From: Nocardia suismassiliense | Lineage (GTDB): Bacteria > Actinomycetota > Actinomycetes > Mycobacteriales > Mycobacteriaceae | Length of the DNA stretch: 64,000 nt | Assembly (NCBI RefSeq): GCF_900269665.1 | Contig: NZ_LT985361.1 | Location: 4,306,723 to 4,370,722 of the forward strand | Reading direction: 5' to 3' | Shown here: positions 54,897 to 61,619 of the stretch, piece after piece | Numbering within the stretch: the stretch's first letter is position 1 | Layout: each line of letters starts with the position of its first letter | Notes under the pieces: model-generated | The model's input: the letters and a program-made list of their open reading frames with translations, nothing else | Told to the model about the DNA's origin: nothing | Database searches by the model: none | Position numbers and translations under genes: made by a program

Positions 54897-55924
54897 CCCC
54901 GATCGCTACCGGGCGCGAACCCGCGACCAGCGAGTCCACCGCGACCCGGCGGTGGCCGGGGACGGTGCGCTGGGGTGCGCTCCGCGACTTCCTGCTGGTG
55001 CCGCCGATTCTGCTAGTGCTGGTGGTCGGCTACTTCATCAATACCAACTTCGTCTCCTCGGCCAACCTCACCAATGTGCTGACGGCGATGAGCGGTATCG
55101 CGCTCATCGTGCTGGCCGAGGTGCTGGTGCTGGTGGTCGGCCGGATGGATCTGTCGCTCGAATCGACCTTCGGGCTCGCCCCCGGCGTCGCCATCTGGGC
55201 GACCATGGGCACCGCGAAGGTGGGGGCCTACACCTGGACCTCGCCGTGGATGGCGATTCCGATCGCGTTGCTCGTCGGTCTCGCCGTCGGCGCGCTCAAC
55301 GGCGTGCTGATCGTCCGGTTCGGCTTGAACGGGTTCATCGTGACGCTGGCGATGCTCATCGCTCTGCGCGGCCTGCTGACCTTCCTCACCGAAGGCTTCA
55401 CGCTGACCAAGATTCCGCCGTCGGTCGAATGGCTCGGCAACACCGATGTACTGGGCGTGCCGGTGGACGTGGCGGTCTGTCTGGCCTTGTTCGCCCTCGG
55501 CTATTTCGTCCTCACCTATACGACGGCCGGGCGTGCCCTCTATGCCGTCGGCGGCAACGAGGCCGCCGCGCGGGCCGCCGGTATCCGCACCGACTATGTC
55601 GTCATCGCCGTGCTGGTCGTGGCGGGCGGGCTCGCCGCGGTCGGCGGGCTCATGTACTCGGGGCAGTTCGCCAGCGTGCAGGTCAGTCAGGGTGACGGGA
55701 TGATCTTCCAGGTGTTCGCCGCCTGCGTGATCGGCGGGGTGGCGCTCAACGGCGGGCGCGGTTCGGTGCTCGGCGCGTTCTTCGGTGTGCTGATCCTGAC
55801 GCTGATCCAGAAGCTGCTGTCCTACGGTGGGGTCAGCGCCGACTCGCTCAAGTTCATCAATGGCGCGCTGATTCTGGTGGCCCTGGTCATCACTCGCATC
55901 GCCAGCGGACGACGGCAGGAGTGA
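54893..55924 (+). CDS. sugar ABC transporter permease (RbsC/MglC type)
   Basis: 343 residues with about 8-10 hydrophobic helices. The family region NGVLIVRFGLNGFIVTLAML and the loop AVGGNEAAARAAGIRTD, with the EAA-like segment, are typical of BPD_transp_2 permeases. The N-terminal 25 residues are hydrophilic. It is the membrane channel for the preceding ATPase and binding protein; as a homodimer it would complete the importer. Overlaps of 4 bp on both sides indicate a tightly coupled operon. Confidence 0.93.
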   Translation: MTPIATGREPATSESTATRRWPGTVRWGALRDFLLVPPILLVLVVGYFINTNFVSSANLTNVLTAMSGIALIVLAEVLVLVVGRMDLSLESTFGLAPGVAIWATMGTAKVGAYTWTSPWMAIPIALLVGLAVGALNGVLIVRFGLNGFIVTLAMLIALRGLLTFLTEGFTLTKIPPSVEWLGNTDVLGVPVDVAVCLALFALGYFVLTYTTAGRALYAVGGNEAAARAAGIRTDYVVIAVLVVAGGLAAVGGLMYSGQFASVQVSQGDGMIFQVFAACVIGGVALNGGRGSVLGAFFGVLILTLIQKLLSYGGVSADSLKFINGALILVALVITRIASGRRQE

Positions 55925-56262
55925 GCGTGCGAATCGCGTTGCACACCAAGCTGAAACCCGGTGCCGAGGCCGCATACGAGGCGGCCCACCGGGCGGTACC
56001 CGCCGAACTCGTCGCGGCTATCAAGGAGGCCGGGGCTACCTCCTGGACGATCTGGCGTAGCGGCACCGACCTGTTCCACGTGATCGACTGTGCCGCCTAC
56101 GATCTGCTGCTCGGCCGGTTGGCCGGGTTACCCGTCAACGTGGCGTGGCAGTCTCGGATCAACGAGTATCTCGAAGGGACACACGACTATTCGGCGACGG
56201 GAGCCGACGCGGCGCTGCCGGTGGTGTGGGAGTTGAATCCGGCGGGTGACGCCGATGAATGA
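55921..56262 (+). CDS. L-rhamnose/L-fucose mutarotase-like protein
   Basis: 113 residues from GTG 55921 (GTG 55927 possible). It matches the RhaM/YiiL dimeric ferredoxin-like fold: RIALHTKLKPGAEAAYEAAH, SWTIWRSGTDLFHVIDC and WQSRINEYLEG. The conserved His of the catalytic pair is in LFHVI. Mutarotases interconvert alpha and beta anomers of 6-deoxy sugars. Here it would speed delivery of the anomer used by the next enzyme. It overlaps the permease stop by 4 bp and the reductase start by 8 bp. Confidence 0.88.
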   Translation: MSVRIALHTKLKPGAEAAYEAAHRAVPAELVAAIKEAGATSWTIWRSGTDLFHVIDCAAYDLLLGRLAGLPVNVAWQSRINEYLEGTHDYSATGADAALPVVWELNPAGDADE

Positions 56263-57169
56263 CGTAGCCGACATCGTCCTCGGCGGCGCGGGCTACGCGG
56301 GTCTGTTCCGCGCGGTCGGCGAGGCGGAAGCCCAGGCGGGCATCGCGGCCGCGTGGGACGCGGGCATTCGCGCCTTCGACACCGCACCGCACTACGGCGC
56401 GGGCAGCAGCGAGGAGCGCCTCGGGCGGTTCCTGCGGTCGCGGTCGGAGTACACGGTATCGACCAAGGTGGGGCGGCTGCTCTACGAGGACCCACTCGCA
56501 CCGGACGGTGTCGACGACTTCTATGGCGCACCGAAACGCGCACGCCGCCGCGACTATTCGGCCGCGGGCGTACGGCGTTCACTGGAGGACTCGCTGGAAC
56601 GCCTCGGCCTGGACCGGATAGATCTGCTGCTGATCCACGACCCGGACGACCACCAGGAGCAAGCCCTTGCCGAGGCAGCCCCAGAACTGGAGCGGATGCG
56701 CGCCGCAGGGATCGTCTCCGCGATCGGCGTCGGCGTCAACGACGTGGACGTCGCACTGCGCTTCGTACGGGAAACGAGTATCGACCACGTACTGATCGCC
56801 GGTCGATACACATTGCTGGATCGGCGTGCCGAAGTCGAGCTACTCCCCGAGTGTGCCCGCCGGGACGTACGCGTGCTGGTCGCCGGTGTGCTGAACAGCG
56901 GAATTCTGGCTGACCCCTGGCACAGAACGACTTTCGACTATCGGCCCGCGCAGCAGCACATCGTCGAACGGGCACAGGCGATGGCGCGCATCTGCGCGAA
57001 ATACGATGTCGCGCTGCGCGCGGCGGCATTGCAGTTCGCCCGGCGCAACCCGGCGGTCGCCGCCACCGTCGTCGGCGCGGGCACCGCCGCGGAGGTCGCG
57101 GACACCATCGCGATGCTGAATACGAGAGTGCCGGAAGACCTCTGGCACGAGTTGGACCGGTGCTCGTGA
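56255..57169 (+). CDS. aldo/keto reductase family protein, probable L-fucose dehydrogenase
   Basis: 304 residues from ATG 56255 (GTG 56246 also possible). Catalytic tetrad: Asp and Tyr in FDTAPHYGAG, Lys in STKVGR, His in LLIHDPD. The sequence resembles D-threo-aldose 1-dehydrogenases, which oxidise L-fucose or D-arabinose at C1 to the lactone with NAD(P)+. As the only C1-oxidising enzyme in the operon, it fills the first step of the pathway. The 8-bp overlap with the mutarotase supports sequential action. NAD versus NADP preference cannot be told. Confidence 0.9.
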   Translation: MNDVADIVLGGAGYAGLFRAVGEAEAQAGIAAAWDAGIRAFDTAPHYGAGSSEERLGRFLRSRSEYTVSTKVGRLLYEDPLAPDGVDDFYGAPKRARRRDYSAAGVRRSLEDSLERLGLDRIDLLLIHDPDDHQEQALAEAAPELERMRAAGIVSAIGVGVNDVDVALRFVRETSIDHVLIAGRYTLLDRRAEVELLPECARRDVRVLVAGVLNSGILADPWHRTTFDYRPAQQHIVERAQAMARICAKYDVALRAAALQFARRNPAVAATVVGAGTAAEVADTIAMLNTRVPEDLWHELDRCS

Positions 57170-57183
57170 TCGGCCGTCAGCGC

Positions 57184-57852
57184 TCAGCCTGCGGCGCGAC
57201 GCAGCCACTCCATGACACCCGCCACATGGGCCAGGGCCCTGGCGTGCGCGAGTTCGGGGTCGTGGGCGGCGATCGCGTCGCAGATGCCGCGGTGCTCGGC
57301 GACGGTGCGCTCGAAGGCGCGCTCCTCGGTGATGCCGCGCCAGATCCTGGCCCGCATGGTCGGCAGCGACAGCGACTCCAGCAGGGAGGCAAGCACTTTG
57401 TTGCCGGAGGCGGCGGCGATGGCGGCGTGGAATTCGAGGTCGAGCGTCACGAGCTCGGTCACCGACGACGTCTCGGGCTCGACCAGGGTCCGCAGATGCG
57501 CGATCTCCTCCTCGGGCATCGCGCGTGCGGCGAGCGCGGTGGCGGCGGGTTCGAGGATGCGCCGGATGGCGAGAATGTCGAGAACCGAGTCGTCCTGGTG
57601 GAATTCGAGCAGGAAGCTCATCGCGTCGAGCAGCGACTTCGGCTCCAGGCTGGCCACGTAGGTGCCGTCGCCCTGCCGTACGTCCAGGATCCGGACCAGC
57701 GAGAGCGCGCGGACCGCCTCCCGCAGCGAGTTGCGCGAAACGCCGAGCTGCGCCGCGAGGTCCGCCTCGCGGGGCAGTCGCGCGCCCGGCTCCAGATCGC
57801 CCGAGATGATCATCGCCTTGATCTTCGCTATCGCGTCGTCGGTAACCGACAC
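57184..57852 (-). CDS. FadR/GntR family transcriptional regulator
   Basis: 222 residues. The N-terminal winged HTH (about 5-70) has IKAMIISGDLEPGARLPREA and GVSRNSLREAVRAL. The FCD effector domain (about 85-215) has LDLEFHAAIAAASGN and AEHRGICDAIAAHDPE, with metal-binding His residues. FCD regulators usually sense carboxylates, such as sugar acids or pathway intermediates. It sits inside the fucose cluster, convergent to the reductase gene (14-bp gap) and divergent from the lactonase gene (31-bp gap). It is the obvious regulator of the cluster, probably derepressed by fuconate or a downstream acid. Confidence 0.92.
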   Translation of the reverse strand: MSVTDDAIAKIKAMIISGDLEPGARLPREADLAAQLGVSRNSLREAVRALSLVRILDVRQGDGTYVASLEPKSLLDAMSFLLEFHQDDSVLDILAIRRILEPAATALAARAMPEEEIAHLRTLVEPETSSVTELVTLDLEFHAAIAAASGNKVLASLLESLSLPTMRARIWRGITEERAFERTVAEHRGICDAIAAHDPELAHARALAHVAGVMEWLRRAAG

Positions 57853-57883
57853 CTGTTTCCTTCGCCCTCGAGGATGTGAACGT

Positions 57884-58774
57884 ATGCCTCCGATGACTGT
57901 AGACTCACATGTTCATGTTTGGCGGGTAGACGGTGGAGAATTCGGCGTCGAGTACGACTGGCTGACCGAGACATCGGATGTTTTGTACCGAAATTACGCG
58001 CTGCCGGATGTCGAGCCGGAGCTGTCGGCGCACGGGGTCGGCGCGGTCGTGCTGGTGCAGGCCGCCGATTCGCCGACCGAGAATCGCGCGCTGCTGGCCG
58101 CCGCGACGGCAACGCCGCACCCTGCGGCCGTGGTCGGCTGGCTGCCACTGCACCGGCCCGAGGTCGTTGCCGCCGAACTGCCCGCGTTGCGTGCCCATCC
58201 CGAGTTCGTCGGCGTCCGGCACATGATCCACCGCGACCCGGACCCGAAATGGTTGCTGCGGCCCGAGGTTTCGGAGGGCCTCGCGCAACTGGCCGAGGCA
58301 GGCCTCGTCTTCGATGCGGTCGCCGAACGACCGGACCTGCTCGCGCAGGTGCCGGTGATCGCGCGCGCACATCCTGAACTGACCATCGTGCTGGACCATT
58401 TGGGCAAACCGCCGATCGCGACCGGCGACTGGCAGCCGTGGGCCGATCTGCTCGCCGAAGCGGCCGCGCAGCCGAATGTGGTCGCCAAGATCTCCGGTCT
58501 GGCCACGGTGTCCGGCCCGGAGATCAGCGCGAAAGCGTGGCAGCCCTACGTCGACCACGCGCTCGCGGTCTTCGGTCCCGGACGGCTGATGGTCGGTGGC
58601 GATTGGCCGTTCACGCTCACCGCCGCGTCGTACCGGACCGTGTGGCGCACCACGCTGGACACCCTCGCCCACCTCGCTCCCGCTGACCGCGTCCAGGTGC
58701 TGACCGAAGTCGCCTGGCGCACTTACCAACTACCGCTCGCACCGACCTGGATGACCGAAGGAGAACTCGAATGA
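57884..58774 (+). CDS. amidohydrolase family protein, probable L-fuconolactonase
   Basis: 296 residues from ATG 57884; ATG 57893 is possible. It is an amidohydrolase_2 TIM barrel with the HxH metal motif in VDSHVHVW, His in DHLGKPPI and the late acid in GGDWPFTL. Members of the fuconolactonase group hydrolyse L-fucono-lactone to L-fuconate, the step between the reductase and the dehydratase. The gene is divergent from the FadR gene and overlaps the next gene by 4 bp (ATGA). The specificity is inferred from context. Confidence 0.88.
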   Translation: MPPMTVDSHVHVWRVDGGEFGVEYDWLTETSDVLYRNYALPDVEPELSAHGVGAVVLVQAADSPTENRALLAAATATPHPAAVVGWLPLHRPEVVAAELPALRAHPEFVGVRHMIHRDPDPKWLLRPEVSEGLAQLAEAGLVFDAVAERPDLLAQVPVIARAHPELTIVLDHLGKPPIATGDWQPWADLLAEAAAQPNVVAKISGLATVSGPEISAKAWQPYVDHALAVFGPGRLMVGGDWPFTLTAASYRTVWRTTLDTLAHLAPADRVQVLTEVAWRTYQLPLAPTWMTEGELE

Positions 58775-59649
58775 AGTTGCAGCGCATCGGCGAAGTGGGC
58801 GCGGAGCGGCCGATCGTCGTCGACGGCGAGCACGCCTACGACCTGCGCGCACTCACCGGCGACATCGACGGCGACTTCCTCGCCGCGGGCGGCATCGCGG
58901 CCGTCGCCGAAGCGCTTGCGGCGGACCGGCTTCACCGCATCGACATCGCCGGCCAGCGCATCGGTGCCCCGATCGCGCGGCCGCAGGCGGTGTGGTGCGT
59001 CGGCATGAACTACGCCGCGCACGCCGCCGAATCGGGCTCGGCGCCGCCGCAGACGCCTGTCGTGTTCTTCAAGACGCCGAACACGGTGGTCGGCCCTTAC
59101 GACGACGTGCTGATCCCGCGCGACTCGAGCAAGACGGACTGGGAGGTGGAACTCGCGGTGGTGATCGGCCGGCGCGCCCGCTATCTCGACTCGGTCGAAG
59201 ACGCCGCGAATCACATTGCGGGATACACCATCTCGAACGACGTCTCCGAGCGCGCGTTCCAGCTCGAACAATCGGGCGGCCAGTGGTCGAAAGGCAAGTG
59301 CTGCGAGACCTTCAACCCGCTCGGCCCCGCGCTGGTGCCGCGCGACCGGCTCGACGCGGGCAACCTGCGCTTGCGGTCTTTCGTGAACGGCGAACCCCGC
59401 CAGGACTCCAGTACCGCCGACCTGATCTTCGGCGTCGACTACCTGGTCTGGCATCTGTCCCAGTACGCGGTCCTCGAACCCGGCGACATCATCAACACCG
59501 GAACGCCTGCGGGCGTGGCACTTTCCGGTCGTTATCCATACCTGCGCGATGGTGACGTGGTGGAGGTCGAGATCGAGGGGATCGGCCGGGCCAGGCAGCG
59601 CTGCCGCGACGCCGTGTGGGCGTCCGCGGCAACGCCGGTGCAAGCCTGA
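58771..59649 (+). CDS. fumarylacetoacetate hydrolase family, probable 2,4-diketo-3-deoxy-L-fuconate hydrolase
   Basis: 292 residues. The FAH fold is clear: CVGMNYAAHAAESG, FFKTPNTVVGP, the metal-binding acids in WEVELAVVIG, GYTISNDVSER and the C-terminal GDIINTGTPAGVAL. The family cleaves C-C bonds in diketo acids with a divalent metal. In the non-phosphorylative pathway it yields pyruvate and L-lactate from 2,4-diketo-3-deoxy-L-fuconate. It is the last gene of this small operon and is translationally coupled to the lactonase. Confidence 0.9.
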   Translation: MKLQRIGEVGAERPIVVDGEHAYDLRALTGDIDGDFLAAGGIAAVAEALAADRLHRIDIAGQRIGAPIARPQAVWCVGMNYAAHAAESGSAPPQTPVVFFKTPNTVVGPYDDVLIPRDSSKTDWEVELAVVIGRRARYLDSVEDAANHIAGYTISNDVSERAFQLEQSGGQWSKGKCCETFNPLGPALVPRDRLDAGNLRLRSFVNGEPRQDSSTADLIFGVDYLVWHLSQYAVLEPGDIINTGTPAGVALSGRYPYLRDGDVVEVEIEGIGRARQRCRDAVWASAATPVQA

Positions 59650-59659
59650 GACCGCTCGG

Positions 59660-60709
59660 TCACTCGGCGGCAAGGACCGCCAGTGCCTGGTCGACCTCTT
59701 CAGCGGTGTTGTACAGGTGGAACGCGAACCGCAGTCCGCCATTGCGCGCGGAGGTGATGACATCGGCCTGCTCCAGGCGCCCTGCCGCGTCAGCCGCACC
59801 GGGAAGGCTGACGATCGGCGAACGGGTGGGCACCGATGGCAGGCCGAGCTCGGTCAGTCCGGCGCGGAAGCGGTCGGCCAGCGCGAGGTTGTGCGCGTTG
59901 ATCTTGTTGACCGTCAACTCCTCGATCAGCGAGAGCCCCGCGCTCGCCGCCGTCACTCCCAGCCAATCGGGGGTGGAATCGAAGCGCCGAGCGGTCTTCG
60001 GTAGCTCGACCGGGTTGTACAGTTCCGCCCACGGGTCCGCGGCCGCGTACCAGCCGGGCCCGACCGGCCGGATCGACTCCAGCGCCTCGGGTCCCGCGGC
60101 GAAGAACGACACGCTGCGCGCGCCGATCAGCCACTTGAACGTCGCGCACACCCAGTAGTCGGCGTCGGCGAAGCTCAGCGGCAGCCAGCTGGCCGCCTGC
60201 GTGGCGTCCACCAGCAGCCGGGCACCGTGCGCCCGGGTGGCGGCCCGCAGCGTGGGCAGGTCGGTCATCCGGCCGTCCGCCGACTGCACCACGCTCACCG
60301 CCACCAACGCGGTCTCCGGCCGCACCTCCTCGGCCAGCCGCTCCAGCGGCACCACCCGCACCGCGAGATCACCCCGGTGCAGGAACGGCATGGTGACCGA
60401 AGCGAACTCGCCCTCGGCCACCAGCACCTCGGCCCCCGGCGGCAGCGCGACCGCGATTGGCCCGATCAGCTGCGAAGCGGCACCACCGAGCGCGATGTCG
60501 TCCGGGGTAGCACCCGCCAGCAGCCGCGCGAACCCCTCCCGCAACCTCGGCACCAGTACGTCGTTCGACATCGGACCACCCCGCCCCGCCGCCCACCGCT
60601 CACTCGCCTCCTGAACGGCGACCAGCGAACGCGCGGACGGCAGCCCGAACGAGGCGGTATTGAGATAGGTGACTTCGGTCGAGAACTCATTGGGCGCAAG
60701 GGAGGACAT
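59660..60709 (-). CDS. class V aminotransferase-fold protein
   Basis: 349 residues from ATG 60709 with GGGAGG-like sequence just upstream. PLP-binding fold type I features: SVVQSADGRMTDL, LLVDATQAASWLPLSF, and the Schiff-base Lys in CATFKWLIGARS. Class V members include cysteine desulfurases, isopenicillin-N epimerase-like proteins and kynureninase. The region around the Lys resembles the epimerase-like actinobacterial group. It converges on the fucose operon with a 10-bp gap and shows no link to it. The reaction is unknown. Confidence 0.87.
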   Translation of the reverse strand: MSSLAPNEFSTEVTYLNTASFGLPSARSLVAVQEASERWAAGRGGPMSNDVLVPRLREGFARLLAGATPDDIALGGAASQLIGPIAVALPPGAEVLVAEGEFASVTMPFLHRGDLAVRVVPLERLAEEVRPETALVAVSVVQSADGRMTDLPTLRAATRAHGARLLVDATQAASWLPLSFADADYWVCATFKWLIGARSVSFFAAGPEALESIRPVGPGWYAAADPWAELYNPVELPKTARRFDSTPDWLGVTAASAGLSLIEELTVNKINAHNLALADRFRAGLTELGLPSVPTRSPIVSLPGAADAAGRLEQADVITSARNGGLRFAFHLYNTAEEVDQALAVLAAE

Positions 60710-60915
60710 AGTAGGAGCATCCGCCGCCGAGCCACCCCAGTACAGCGCCAGCACCCGGAAACTGGACCGATATTCGTGGTCGAACAGGCCGCTCATATCG
60801 AAGACCGCACCGAGATCGGTCAGTGCCGCGACCGCCGCCTGCCCGCCCGCGTTCCAGCCGGGGCGCGCGATGTGCGCCGCCCCGCACCGCCGCAGTGGGC
60901 TGCTGCGGCGTGCGC

Positions 60916-61560
60916 CTACTCCTTCGGCGGATCGGCGAGCAGGCCGCTGCGTGCTTCGGCGACGCACTCGGACCAGGGGCGGTCGCCGAGTTCGATGACA
61001 CCGTTGTCGCTCATGAAGGCGCTGGAAACGATGACGTCTGGCTCGAGTTGGGCGAGGGCGTCGAGGGTGGTGAGGAGGGTGTCGCGGTCGCTGTGGCCTT
61101 CGATGTACCCGGCCCACCACTTGCCGTTCTCGCCGAGGACGAGGGTGTCGCCGGTGAAGAGGTAGCGTTTGTCATCGATGGTGGCGAGGTAGCAGGCGCT
61201 GCCGGGGGTGTGGCCGGGGGTGGGGATCACCTCGAGGCCGGCGATCGCGGTGTGGCGGGTGTCGAAGGCGTCGTCGACGGGGGTGTCGGTGACCATGACC
61301 GCGTCGGCCTTGTGGATGTGCAGCTTCGCGTCGAAGCGCGTGCGGACCGTGGACAGGGACGAGGCGATCTCGTCGCGATGGCTCAGGTAGTGGTGGGCGA
61401 CGCCGCCGAGTTCGGCCATCTTGTCGAACTCCTCGGGGATGGTGGTGTTGTAGAACAACACATTTCCCTCGGGGGTCGTCCAGAGGTAGGCGTGGGTGTT
61501 CAGGCCGGGGAACGGGCTGAGGGTCTCGGTCTCCCAGAGGTTGGGGACGATCTGGTGCAT
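60916..61560 (-). CDS. MBL-fold metallo-hydrolase
   Basis: 214 residues. The metal-binding signature reads HHYLSHRDEIASS, a variant of HxHxDH with Leu-Ser before the His, then TPGHTPGSACY and LFTGDTLVLG. The second HxHxDH residue pattern is thus partly changed, as in small glyoxalase-II-like proteins. The C-terminal half (SDRDTLLTTLDALAQLEPD) is typical for such hydrolases. Genes on both sides are unrelated. The substrate is unknown. Confidence 0.87.
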   Translation of the reverse strand: MHQIVPNLWETETLSPFPGLNTHAYLWTTPEGNVLFYNTTIPEEFDKMAELGGVAHHYLSHRDEIASSLSTVRTRFDAKLHIHKADAVMVTDTPVDDAFDTRHTAIAGLEVIPTPGHTPGSACYLATIDDKRYLFTGDTLVLGENGKWWAGYIEGHSDRDTLLTTLDALAQLEPDVIVSSAFMSDNGVIELGDRPWSECVAEARSGLLADPPKE

Positions 61561-61619
61561 GGTGTGCTCCTTCCGAGTGTGGTCTCTACTGGGAAGGCGC
61601 TAGATCGGATCTCGCGGCG

